A program made the position numbers and the translations under genes. The notes under the pieces were generated by a model. That model was not told the DNA's origin. It ran no database searches and saw nothing but the letters and a program-made list of their open reading frames with translations. This document shows positions 36,301 to 47,713 of a stretch of DNA of 64,000 nucleotides, one piece after another (position 1 is the first letter of the stretch; each line of letters begins with the position of its first letter). Source of the stretch: Crocodylus rhombifer (taxonomy: Eukaryota > Chordata > Crocodylia > Crocodylidae); NCBI GenBank assembly GCA_038503035.1, contig JAVSML010020807.1, forward strand, positions 234,116-298,115, in the 5' to 3' direction.

Positions 36301-37700
36301 CTTACTCCCATACAATTCAGTGGCAAAACTCCTTCTGACTTCAACAGTACAGAGTGAAAGCTTGTGTTAGGCTGTTAAAAGATGAACTTTTATTGTATGC
36401 TTCATTAGTATAACCATTAGAAGATATGACTGAGTACAAAGTAGGATCAACTTACTAACAACAGAATATTATGCAAAGAGTCAAACTGCTGACCCCCCCC
36501 CCCCCTTAAAAATGTAAATGATATGATGAGAAAGGGCACTGTAAGATTCTGGTTATTAACACTGTTCACTGATGTTGATTAGCATTTTGTTGTGTCATTT
36601 AATTGCATGTGTTTGATTAAATCGATGGAGTAAAACAAGCAATTCTGGCTGAGAAAATAATTAATAGTAAAAAACAAACAAAATACAGTGTATTTTATTA
36701 TGAATTAGAAAGAAAAGCACTAATGGCAAGACATACTAGTCACAAATATCACACAAGCCTTTTGGCTGCAGTATTCATTATTCTTATAATTTATTTCTCA
36801 CTTACTTTTTGGCAGAGGCTTAATCAACTACTACACTTGAGACATAGTGACAAACAGCAGGTATTTATATTTTGATAAAATGATCCTTAAAAATAAAATA
36901 GCAATAAGTTTAGATTTGTTTATATAAAATTGATATAAAAATCGAAATTGGTTATTTTTGAGCCATCTTTCCTGTAACGCAACATGCAAACTTAAATTTA
37001 TATCACAGAACATAGAACATGAAAACTTCATTTTACATCAGAAATTATACCTTACAGCAGAAGCTGAAAATACTGCATTCCTACTTCAACCATTTAAATA
37101 AATCTAAGCTTTGCTTTAAACCCTTCTGTTGCTTTTATTTGGTGAATTTATATATTTTAAGTAATTTTTCTTAAAATAGCATACATAGTAAAATTAAACA
37201 CCTTTGCTACTGAGCAAAAATAATTTAGGAGTTATACATTTTGCAGTTTACCACATTTCAATAATAAAGTGAAACAGCTTCAAAAGAATCTAACCCATGG
37301 TAAGTATCTGTCTTTATTAGCTCATCTCTTTTTCATTCTTTTCTCTGAATGAAACCTTACAACAGAGAATTATGTAGGTTTATTGGTTTTTATTCTTCTT
37401 ACACAACCACCTACTCATGTTTACATGAAAAGTAATGCAGCTGACATGTATGCACTATACAGTTCAGAAAAGGGATTAATATTAAAAAGGGAAAATCCCT
37501 TCAATGGAACAAAGTTAATCACTGGGAACTTAATACACTGAACAAGGAGCTGCAAATTAGAGTATCTGTAATCTTTGATATAATGAGATAAATTATGTTC
37601 TGTCTGCAACCAGTAATAACTTAAAACCTTGCACTCAGTTTCTGGTCCTTTTCTCAAGCAGGATTTGAGAGACTACCCAATCCCCAAGTACAGAGAAGGC
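33362..37700. other. AT-rich non-coding stretch
   Basis: No gene recognised. Items seen: an inverted CAGTGGTTTTTAAAG-type hAT end at about 35355-35378 (minus), a run of 13 C at 36494-36506, and a segment near 36295-36350 ('ggcaaaactccttctgacttcaac') resembling old dispersed amniote repeats. Confidence 0.4.
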
Positions 37701-37800
37701 NNNNNNNNNNNNNNNNNNNNNNNNNNNNNNNNNNNNNNNNNNNNNNNNNNNNNNNNNNNNNNNNNNNNNNNNNNNNNNNNNNNNNNNNNNNNNNNNNNNN
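37701..37800. other. Assembly gap (100 N)
   Basis: One hundred Ns followed by a run of nine G (37801-37809). A fixed 100-N run usually denotes a gap of unknown size. Confidence 0.98.
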
Positions 37801-37809
37801 GGGGGGGGG

Positions 37810-40237
37810 AACCAAACAAGAAAACCCAGAGTATGGAAATGGCACGAAATGTTTAAAGACTTGTGTCTCAAACCTTTTAACTTAGTCAGGAATTATATTA
37901 GCCCGTGAAGCCAACAAGTATACACCAATGCCAAACAGTCAACAAAAGCAGAGTTTTAATAAAACATAAAATCTTAAAATCATGTTAATGCTAAAAGGAT
38001 ATCTAGGACTTTGCCCAATACCTAGAACTGGTGCCATTTGGCCCTTAGATAACTGGAGGTTTTCAATTTCACTTGCAAAATCACTGGTGCAAATCTGAGC
38101 AGTTATAGCTTGTGTGTCATAAAAGGATAAATAAAATGTAAGATGGTAATCTAAAAGTTAAGGTCCTTTTTAGAGCAATTCTTTCATTATACCAAAGCCA
38201 CATGTGAATGAGATGCTTCTAAAATATTATCTGCTGTGAACTCTTGCCAAAGCAATATCAGGTTGGAGTCCCAACATTCCCACACTCATTGAAGGGAGAA
38301 AAAGTTCTTGAGACCTCTCTGAGAATTACTTCTCATCACCTATTAGCTTTACACCAGGCATACTCTGAAGAATTCCTCTAGTGCCAGGACACTGGACTCA
38401 GGTTGCACTTATTTGGGATTCCCAAAAAAATCTAGATTAAAGTCTTAATTAGATGCCTCCATATCTTCAAAACAACTTCAAATGAAATATATGAACATAA
38501 GACAGAGTGGAGAGGTACTTAAAAACAGTATCAGGACTTCACTGTTGGATTAACTATGATCTTTATTGCACAGTATGCTCAAACTGCACTTTCAGAGAGC
38601 TGGGAAAGAGATTTAACAAGGAGAAAAACACAGGAGCATTTCCTGTTAAAGTTGCAGCATGTATTTCAAGTTTACAGCACATCTACAAATCATCTGTAAT
38701 TGCACACATGCAGTATAGCCACCCAGGCAGTATTTCAGCACAAGAGTTTGTTTGTTTTTTTAATACAACACTGGACAAGTTTAGATATGCCACTTCTGAG
38801 CTGCCTTTTCACATGTATTCCCAGGAGCAGGTGTATATATTAAGTACAATAATCAAAATTAAGATGACATTGTCAAGACAAGATCTAAGATTCATTTTTT
38901 CCAAAACCTCATCCAGTTCAGTAGGTAGTTTCCCTTCCATCTCTCAAAACAGAACTACAGTACATATTAGTTAAAAATTATAGCATTCCCACTAGCTTTT
39001 TCCCTAAAATGTCATCTGCTAAGAGCAGTTATGGTTAATATCATGCCCTTTTATGGCTGGAGTTATTCAAATACACATTTTGTGCCCTTCTGGCCTGATA
39101 TATTTAGTTTACTAAAGAATACATATGAGGTAACATAACAGAACAAACATTTTTTTCCTCTGCAATGTTAGCAGCACTGGAGTTTCTTATGCTAAAAGGA
39201 ACTGAACTACATTATGACAAATGTTACAAATTTATGAAGCACACTGTCAATTAGGAGAAATTTCCTCACTTGCTAAATTGAATCCGGTAGAGACCATGAT
39301 GAGCATGCTAATCTGGTACAGCCCAAGATAAGCACACTTCTTCCATGGATCCCACAGAGGGAAACTTAGTGCCTTACCCTGCCACTGGCCTCTTACATGA
39401 CCGTGAACAATGAACTGGCCGGCCAACCTTCTTCCTTTTGACTTTTATGAAGGGATGAAAGTATGTTGATGCCAAAGAGTAGGTCTGTCTACTCACCAGC
39501 TATTTATTTATTATTTATCATAATTTGTGTAGCACAGGCAAGATCCTGGGCAAAATAAAAATAGCAATACTATTTTCCCTATTTATAAATACAAACTTTC
39601 CTCTACCCTAGGAGCAGGTAGGGATGGGAAACACTTCTTTGAGATGTGCTACCCATATTTGCAGATGTGCAGCATTCATTAATAGTTAACAGGCGACACA
39701 CATTAATTTATTATGACATATACGGTTTTCCAACCTCACTTGCCCAACAGGAAATGAAAAGCTAGCATAATCACTTACTAGATGTTTACTTTATCCAGTA
39801 AGTGCTTTGTATCAAGACCTTATTTCTCTCCTTGTTTCATTGACTCCTCTTCATTTCAAGATAATAAAACTCTAGTACCCAACTGTTGGTAAATACAGAC
39901 ACCTGCATGCAAGAAAGGCCTACCTACAAGCTGACCTGCAAAGCATTCATTAAACCTTCCTGTCAGATCCATGCCTGAAATAGTAATTTCTTTTCAATTC
40001 TAAGTCAAACATCCAAGCTGTGGAGCTGCCAAAACTTCTCTCTTTTGAGTCTGATCCAGCTCCCAGTAAAATTAATGGGGATGTTATCAATGATATCAGT
40101 GGAAGCAGGACTGTATCTCTTGAGATGGGTACACTGAAATCTATTCAAAAGCCTTTCTAAAGACTTGTTACACCTCTCATTTAAGTCAATGATGGTCTTC
40201 TGACTGACTTCGGTAGACTTTGAACTAAGTTCTGTGG
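37810..40237. other. Non-coding stretch with one long unexplained ORF
   Basis: A 155-codon plus-strand frame (38507-38974) has no motif that I recognise. Around 39240-39455 the minus strand is open for about 56 codons across a GTAAGG-type donor, also unidentified. 'tatttatttattatttatcat' at 39503-39523 is simple AT-rich sequence. Confidence 0.4.
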
Positions 40238-40769
40238 AAGTGGTACTCAACCACAGTGCCACAGACTCTTTCAGGAGTGCTGCAGCATGGGTGCCAGAGC
40301 CAGGTGGAACTGCCCAGCATGCCTGATGCCAAGCCAGGCAGCATGAGAAGAGCTGAAGCATGGCCGTGGGTTCCTGCCTGTGTTCATGTATCTGATAAAC
40401 CTAAAGCAGGTAGGAGTGCCCACTCTTCCTGCAGCACTTCCCAGTCTGTTCTTGCATGGTGTCTCCCAGAAATAGGCGCACGGGACTCTTTATCTGCCCT
40501 GCACCCCTCTGTTTCTGGTAGGAGCATGGCAGGGCCAGGCTGGGAAGGGCTGCAACAAGAGTAGGTGCTTTTGCCTGCTTTGGACTTCTCCAACTGTGTA
40601 GAAGGTGTGTAGTGCACTTTTACCTGGTGGCAGCAGCAGTTGCAGCACCCTGGTAGAGAAGCCCTGAGGTAAGGTGAGGCAGAACGACAGAATTTCTCAA
40701 ATTGGGTGCTACCAAATTCAAAGTCAGTTATGGAAGGGTGCCCTGAATCTAAAAGGTTGAGAACCACTG
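40238..40769 (-). mobile_element. Non-autonomous hAT element, 532 bp
   Basis: The ends are AAGTGGTACTCAACC and, from the other side, CAGTGGTTCTCAACC (13 of 15 alike). The flanks TTCTGTGG (40230-40237) and CTCTGTGG (40770-40777) match at 7 of 8, a good hAT target duplication. The interior is Gly/Ala-codon-like GC sequence with no transposase. Confidence 0.8.
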
Positions 40770-42880
40770 CTCTGTGGTATGATCCTGTCAAGGGAAACCC
40801 TTCCACCAATGGAGGAATCCACATGAAAGCAAGAGTGGGATCTTTATCAGTTTAGAATATATGCTCATTAAAATGGGAGAAAGTTTAGCCAGACGGTAAG
40901 CTCTTCAATGTCTGGCTTTTTTTTTTAAATATAGAATTACTTAACAACAGTGAACACTCATTCTGATTGTGTTAAGGTACAGGTAACAAGCAACTTTATT
41001 ACTGGGGCTTCTAGAAGTTAGAGAAAGGCCTTAAGTCTCTTTACCTGAATAATTTATGCTAAGGGCAGCTTCCACAGAACAGTCTATTCAGCCCCATCTA
41101 GTTACCTATCTCTTTTTGCAGTAGCGTTAGAGTTTGCTACTTATGATTTGTTAACAAATGTTTTATTAAACTACTTTTCAGTGACAAGAGATAACTGTAC
41201 AGCTCCAAAGTATTAAAACCAAAAAAACCACAAAGCTATTTTGACATATTTTGTCTCTTGTGGCCACCATTCTTGTTTTATGTTAAGATATTTCTTACAT
41301 GTAAGCAGCATCTGCAAGAGTACTATAGATGCTGGCAAAAACAGAGAGGGGCATGTAAGATAAAATACAAATATTCTTGATAAAAGAAAAATATACTGGA
41401 AGATTTGGTTGCATATTGTATTGGACCTGTATTACCAAACAAATCTATGTAAGAGCAATATGATATTTTCCCCAGCTGTATTTTTTATACAAGAACATTG
41501 CTATTTAAATAGGTTTCCTATCTAAGATTTGGTTATTTATTCTAAACCCTGGTTGCTTCTCAGTTCCAACTCGCACATCCTGTAGAAGCCTTGCTATACA
41601 TATCTAATGTCCTGCAATCCACAGGCTTACAGAGAGAGAGGATGCAGCTACCTGAGATAGTACTTAGCATGGGACGGAGTGCCTCTTCCCAGGGTTGGAA
41701 CTTACAGTATTAACTGAAATCTTTACATTTTCATTTTGAAAATAATGTATGACTTGGAAACAAAGACTGGGTTTTTTTTGCATGACAACACCATGCAGAT
41801 GCCAGCCAAGAGCTTGGCAGAACTACATGGTATTAACCCAGTTATACCATTCAGTCAGATGCCTGACATCTTCCCATTCCAGAAATTTGGGAATTCATTG
41901 TTACTGCCCTTGCAAGTTCCAAAAACAAGGACTTTTACATTTACTTCCCACAATTCAACCCAATTAAGGTGCTTAGACATATATAAAGTGCAACCAGCTC
42001 CACAGCCTTAAGTTTTCACATCCTGCATTTATTTCAGATCCCACCTTCAAAATAAAGCCGGTTCCCTAATATTTCCCCAACAAATAGGAGGAATACAGAA
42101 CAGCTCCTGACAGCTCCCTATGAAGTTGCTGCCTTTGTTGTTTTAAACATGCAATTTTAAGAGCATGACACAATCTACAACAGAAGAAAGAGTATCCTGT
42201 GGTTTGCAGAGGTGTTGATCACAGCAAGTTAAGCAGCCAACGAAACCTAGGCTTATTTCTCATCACCAGCCAGCAGAGTCACCTTTAATATCTACCACGT
42301 ACTGCAAACACTAAATTCTTCCCTCAAACTATTCATTCTTGACTTGTAGTACCCAATGACAAGCCGTCCTCAAACAGCAACTCCTTCCCCACACCCAGCT
42401 ACACACATTCACTGCCTTGTGAACCTTAAAATCCAATTCAACCCTATATTCTTTAGACAAGAAGTAAAAGGGGGGTGGGGAATGGAGAAGGAACAACAAT
42501 CAAACTACTTGCTTGATCTACTATTACTCTCTCTCTCCTCCCTGCGTTCTTTTAATGCAACACGAACAGAAATTCTGCCAGCATGTTAAAAAAAGAAAAA
42601 AAAGAAAAAGAAATTAGAAACAGACATGGGCCTGCTTTTCAAGCTTGCCCACAAATCCGAGTGGCTCAACTTGCTCTCCTCTCTACCTGTAGCTTTTTTG
42701 TTTCATGGAGCCCAGGTTTCATTCAAGCCAGGCAAGCATGGGTGCAGAAGGATGAATGGTGAATGTGCCTGGCAGAGAGACACCTATATGTCTGCCTCAC
42801 AGACCCTCCAGAAAGCCAAAAATCAACATCAAGCAGCAGAGAAACCCCATCACTGTCCCTATTCCCCTGTGTCATCTCCA
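40770..42880. other. Non-coding stretch upstream of the minisatellite
   Basis: No recognisable exon or repeat. A-rich simple sequence lies at 42586-42612. Confidence 0.4.
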
Positions 42881-42884
42881 AGGC

Positions 42885-43230
42885 CTAAATCTCCCCCAGG
42901 AAGCTACTTTGTAAGCCCCACTGAGGCAGTTCTCTGTGAGGGATCTCCCCCATCCCTTGGCTATTTGTGGGTCCCACTTAAGAGGGTTTCTGGGCATCTC
43001 CCCCATCCCCAGGGCTTGTTCAAGGGATCTCCCAGCTACTTTGTGAGCCCAATGAGGCAGTTCCCTGGGAGGCATCTCTTTCATACCCTGGCTATTTTGC
43101 AGCTCCCACTGAAGTGGTTCTCTGGGTAGCCCCCTCCCCAGCGGGTCACTTTGTTCTCTGAAGCTCTCCCCCAGCTGTCACGTACTTTGCAGGCCCAGCG
43201 AGGCCGCTCCCAGGGCATTCCCCCAACCCC
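42885..43230. repeat. Promoter-proximal minisatellite, period about 53 bp
   Basis: About seven units of 47-54 bp (one shortened to about 31) share 'cccccatcccctggctac', 'ttgtgagcccactgaggcag' and 'ttctctgggaggcatct', with substitutions. The array runs up to the edge of the CpG island and would lie in intron 1 of the putative minus-strand gene. Confidence 0.75.
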
Positions 43231-43720
43231 AGCATAACCCAGCCTCCACGCAGCTGCCCGGCCTCAGCCCCTCCACTCCTCGGGCCAGGCCGGGCCGGGC
43301 CCGGAGGGCGACGCACCGCAGGAAGCCGAAGCGGCGCCGACTCACCGGGCATCCCAGAGCACGTCCTAGAGCGCGGTGAGGGGATGGCGGAGGCGCGGCG
43401 GCATCTCCTCCTCGTCCTCCTACTGCAGCTGCGGAGCCCAGGCCGGGCTAGACACCGCGGCGTCCCCCTGCCCTGCTGCTGCTGCGGGCTGTAACCATTG
43501 CAACGCGCGGCGAGCCGCTGCCGGCCCGCCCCGCCGCGGAGAAGCTGCTGACACGGCCCGGCCGCCTCCCTCCCCCGCGCTGGAGCTTGCGCTCCTCAGC
43601 GGCCTCCAGGCCCGCCCAGCTGAGGTTCTGATTTTGCCCACTGTGTGCGGGGGAGGGAGGAATGCGATGCCCTCCCTGCAGGAGAAGCCCAGCCCCTCGG
43701 AGGGGGAGGGCTGCCAACCC
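43180..43720. promoter_or_regulatory. CpG island, probable promoter
   Basis: This is the one long stretch in the window that is dense in CpG and not clearly a transposon. It includes GGCCGGGCCGGGCC-type and GCGGCG-type tracts. It contains GTAACCATTGCAAC (43491-43504), close to the RFX X-box GTNRCC-N(0-3)-RGYAAC with one mismatch. A strong minus-strand splice donor lies at 43345. A plus-strand donor-like GCG|GTGAGG near 43377 leaves bidirectional transcription possible. Confidence 0.7.
43346..43510 (-). CDS. Putative first exon of the minus-strand gene
   Basis: On the minus strand, GGGATGCCCG|GTGAGTCGG gives a near-consensus donor (GT at 43345-43344). An ATG lies seven bases before it (43352-43350), so the exon would be mostly 5' UTR and code for Met-Pro plus one base. 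The start of the exon is not known; 43510 is set just past the X-box-like motif. The ATG might not be the true start, since exon 1 could be wholly untranslated. The phase (one base left over) fits the candidate exon at 31094-31126. Confidence 0.4.
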
Positions 43721-44000
43721 TCCAGGATTGCCCTGGGGTGGATTCGATCTAAATCTTCAGGAGACTGTTGAGTCACCTAGGAGATAGAGGGCATTCATTA
43801 AAACAAACATTAAATGTTGAATCTGATTTATACAGTAATCCAGTGGGTTTTTGAAATGTAGATGACTACATGTGTAAAGTCTATGCATCATAATCCATAA
43901 CTGATATAGGTGAGCATGCAGGCATGTTCACATTGTGTGTCCCCAGATAGGCTGGCGTTCCGGAAACCTCCTGGAATAGATGCAGAGTTGGCAACCGTAG
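43707..44000. mobile_element. Non-autonomous hAT-like element, 294 bp
   Basis: It starts AGGGCTGCCAACCCTCC and ends with the inverse-like GAGTTGGCAACCGTAG, and 'ctccaggatt' and 'cctcctggaat' pair further in. The flanks GGAGGGGG and GGAGGAGG (7 of 8) fit an 8-bp duplication, although their low complexity weakens this. It sits on the edge of the CpG island, upstream of the putative promoter. Confidence 0.65.
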
Positions 44001-44175
44001 GGAGGAGGGTTTCCAACTCTTCATTCTCCCCCTCCCCCTCCCCCCAAGTATTGCTAGGTGTACAATAATTATTGTATTAATACGATAATTTCAACCCTGG
44101 TACCGTCCATCAGAGTAAAAGTATTCAAAGTGTGGGATAATTTTGATGCACCATATGCAAAAACCAAGTAACTGC

Positions 44176-44838
44176 CAGGGGGCATGTTTGCACATGCACA
44201 TTTACTGCACGGTAACCATCACTGTGCAGAAACTGAAAAATTGCTGTGCAGTCCTGGAGGAATCTACATGTGCATGCCTGTACCACACAGTAAATATGGC
44301 AACTTATGCATAAGTGGTGGTGGGAAATATTATATGGAGGGGATAAGACCCGCCTGACCCCCACTCCGCCCCTGCCTCCCGCCCACTGGGCCATTGTGGG
44401 GCTTGCATGTGCTGGTGGTATACATGGTGGTAGAGGAGCAGCTGCATCCTGAGCTGCATCAGGCACTGTGGGATGGCAGTGCCATGAAGCTACTGCTATT
44501 GCTGGCCACCATTAAAAGATTGGGGGGGCTAAGCCCCGTTAGCCCTGATCTTCCACCACCTATAATCACTTACGCCAACCTGAACGTAAATTTGATACCT
44601 GCATGCAGGTATCAAATTTATGCCCAATTAGTTACTACGCAGTATCACATACGTAGATGTCTTACTGTGCAGTAACACTGTGTACGTGGACTGACTTGGG
44701 ACTAACTTTAGTCCACACACAGCATTACTGTGTTTTAATGCCTGCACATGTAGGCGCCAACATAAACTCGCTTACTATGTAGTAAATTACTGCACAGTAA
44801 ATTTAATGCACAGTAAATGCACATGTAGACACTCCCAG
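44176..44838. mobile_element. Foldback DNA element, 663 bp
   Basis: Left end CAGGGGGCATGTTTGCAC and the complement of the right end CTGGGAGTGTCTACATG, followed on both sides by 'gcatttact', form long imperfect inverted repeats. 'ctgtgcagtaa' motifs recur inside. A perfect 34-bp palindrome lies at 44587-44620. No transposase is present. It is probably a non-autonomous hAT, by its ends. Confidence 0.65.
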
Positions 44839-45379
44839 GGAGTCTTAACTGACCTTTGGGCTTGCTGTCAGCACTTTCTTATGACTCCTTGCTTCAAAAT
44901 ATAGAAATGCTTCAACTTTGATGACTCAGTTCTCTCACTCCTGGCCTGTTATAGTGAGCAATATAAAGTAAATATGAAGACTTATTTCCATGCTTATTTG
45001 CATAGTGTTTTGCATATTTTTCAGTGTATGATAGTTTTTCAGCAAATATGATAATTTTGAGCTTCCAATACAATAATTTCATATTTAAGACCTGGCAACG
45101 CTGCCCCTCTTTGTGTCCCCTGAGCCCAGTGGCAGTTCTCAGATTCTGGCACCGGCCTCAAGAGGCATGAAGAACCTGGGGCGCAGGGGGATGATGAACA
45201 TCTGGAAGCTCTCCTCCTCTCAGCTTCTGCCACCAGACTGCATCTATGTGAAGGGAAATGTTTCTTCTTGGAGACAGATGACCACCCCTCCCCACCACCT
45301 TGGTCCTCACTCCTGGGGTCTCATCCCTTTGGCAGAAAGGGAAAGAAAAGGAGACTCCTTTAAGGGCTTACAAAGAAGG
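44839..45379. other. Unassigned non-coding stretch
   Basis: No gene or repeat boundary that I can defend. The GC-richer part 45080-45370 may be a fragment of a DNA element ('cctggcaacgctgcc'). Confidence 0.35.
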
Positions 45380-45860
45380 AATGGTAACCCAAATGGAAAC
45401 CATCATAATGCCCCTTTCTAAATCCATGGTGTGCCCAGACCTGGAATACTGTGCCCAATTCTGGTCGCCACATCTTAAAAACACATATAGAAGAACTCAA
45501 GATGGTCTAGAGAAGGGCAACAAGGATGATGAGTGGCATGGAGGGGATTCTGTATGAGGAGACTAAAGAGGCTAGGCCTATTCAGTTTAGAAAAAGGGAT
45601 GCTTGGGGTCAGGAACATGATAAGCATTTACAAAATACTGGATGGCAAAGAGAAAGCAAATAAGGATTTATCATTTAATCTCTCTCTCTCTGAGTACAAG
45701 AACCAGGGGTCACAAAATGAAACTATTGGGTTTAATTTGACAGATTCTTAGAGGAAAGTAGTTACTAAGTGCAGGAATTAGGGGCACAGCCTTTGAATCA
45801 GAACTTCCTAGACCTTAAATGTTGGAGGCTGCTACTGAGAGAGGAATAGTGGAAGAAATC
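45380..45860 (+). mobile_element. Old CR1-superfamily LINE fragment
   Basis: In broken frames: PDLEYCAQFWSPHLKN, then a stretch like 'gagaagggcaacaaggatgat', then RLGLFSLEKGMLGV...ISIYKI. These are the C-terminal landmarks of CR1/L3-type ORF2, more decayed than the CR1 copies elsewhere in the window. A 'gaaccaggggtcacaaaatg' block follows. Confidence 0.75.
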
Positions 45861-46648
45861 TTGGTCACACCCAGTTTACTTTCCCTTTCAACATCCACTC
45901 TCTGCCACTATGTGACACTGGTCTATTTGTTGCTTTACAAGATTCATGGGGCAATGCCCACCAAGTAAACTGTTAGCTTCCTTTACACAGGGAGGCTACT
46001 GAGAAGGCAACAAGTTATTACTTGGGACAAATGATGAAAAAAGGCAGGGATGGCAGTGACAGTCAAAGAAGTGTGCCAAGGGGGAACACCGAGCAGAGTA
46101 CACCGGGCAGTGTCCACTGGCTCTTGAATGAGTCCAAGGAACCAGTGGATGCTTCCCAGTGGTATTCTGCCTGGAGATGGGACCATACTGGGGAAACATA
46201 TGGGGGTGCTGTGTGACACATGTCACTGGGCAAAGTGAACCTATGGTCTGGCCCAGTAAATGGCAAGTCTTATGTTTTTATATTGTTATATCCTTCTCTG
46301 AGAACCCCATAACTTTATATTGGGAGGGAAAGGAGCCATTTCTTTGGAGAGGGAGCCTCCAGCTTGAGGGCTGGAGGAGGAATGAAGGTTTAATCCCTTT
46401 CCCTAGGGAACGCATGTCAGAAGTAGGACAAGGATATGAGAGAGATGCCATTCTACCACACCATTCTCCTTTGCTTCTCCAGGGTCCCATATATTAGCAA
46501 GGCTAGGGGAAGGCAGTCTGATATTCTTCATGCTGCTTCTCATCCCAACATCTTGGAGGTTTGAACTGTCTTTAAGGTGGGCACACTCCTGTCTTCTCCA
46601 TCTTGGTTTTCAAGGTTGCAGGAGAGTAAGGCCTGACTTGATTAGGCA

Positions 46649-47713
46649 TGTCACAGGAGCACTGAGGTGTCCTGTGCCTTAGATAAGTGGAAGGAGAGAT
46701 GTCAATCAGCAGGGCAGTGTAGCTGCAGGTTGCTATGGCAACCAGCTGGTCAGGTGACCAGAAGGGGGCAGGGCCGGGTCCTTTATAACAGCTCAGGCTG
46801 GGGCCTAGCAGCAGTTCCCCTCTGGCAGCTGTAGGATCTGCAGCTCTGTGGGAGAGCTGAGCAGCAGGGTCAATGATGGTGGTTTGGCTGGCTGCAATGA
46901 TGGGAGGGGGAGGACACACACTGTGTGGAGTTTGGATTATAAACCGGTAGGCCTTTTGTTATGTTGTGGCTGGCTGGCTGGCTGTTTGGTTTATTTATGG
47001 TTATGCCGGAGGACTGGGTGAGGCTGTAGGGGTGTGAGGAGGCCTCACAGGAGTGCCCCAGTGGCCTGGGGGCTCCTGGTGCCCAGCAGGGGGCACGGAG
47101 CGGGTGCCACAGTCAGCACAGCGGACGAGTGCCGGAGAGGTGCTCAGTGAGTGGGGGTTGTAGCCCCAGCATGGGAGGCGCGGCTTAGGCCCCGGGAGGG
47201 GGCAGCAGGCTGAGTGGTAGCCCAAGGACATGCCAGGCCCAGGGGCGCTGGTAACAGGGTGGCGGCTACGTGCCAGGCCCAGGAGTGCCGGTAACAACAG
47301 AAGTTCTAGAGAGGGGCGCCGGGGCGAGACAGCCCAGGGGCACCAAGAGTGTGGTAAGCCCAGGGGTGCCAGAGAGGGGCACCAGGGTCTGATAGGCCCA
47401 GGGGCACCAGTGAGGGCGCCAGAGGGCAAGGGACCAAACAATGTCCAGAGAACAGCTGCAAGGCTTGGGGCGTGCTAAAGGGGAGGTAGGAGACACGCAT
47501 AGCCCTTAAGGCAGGGGGTGCCGAGGCATCCCATATGGAGTAGGGGTAGGAACACTCACACCGTTCACCAGGGGGACAGAGGCAGCCTCCCATCTAAACT
47601 TATTACCATCAGAGACGTGGCGGGAGAGAAACAGAGGGTGCTGAGTCCACCTTAAGTGACGGTAGGGGGGTGCTAGGGAGTTCACGGCCGCTCCTAGGCC
47701 CCACTCCCTCACA
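46649..47713 (+). mobile_element. Solo LTR, 1065 bp, flanked by AGGCA
   Basis: Begins TGTCACAGGAGC and ends CTCCCTCACA. Identical AGGCA lies on both sides (46644-46648 and 47714-47718), a perfect 5-bp target duplication. A TATA-like box (TTTATAA, 46782) is preceded about 40 bp upstream by GTTGCTATGGCAAC (46729-46742), an exact palindromic RFX X-box. A (GGCT) run lies near 46966-46985, and diverged 'aggcccaggggcgcc' repeats fill the 3' half. No internal viral genes are present. Confidence 0.9.

Noticed and set aside
39240..39460. Minus-strand open stretch of about 56 codons crossing a GTAAGG
   Set aside because: Two frames are open at once and no acceptor is convincing. Unidentified and probably chance.
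47230..47593. ORFs of 76-146 codons in the LTR 3' half
   Set aside because: They come from the 'cccaggggc' repeats and are not conserved coding sequence.
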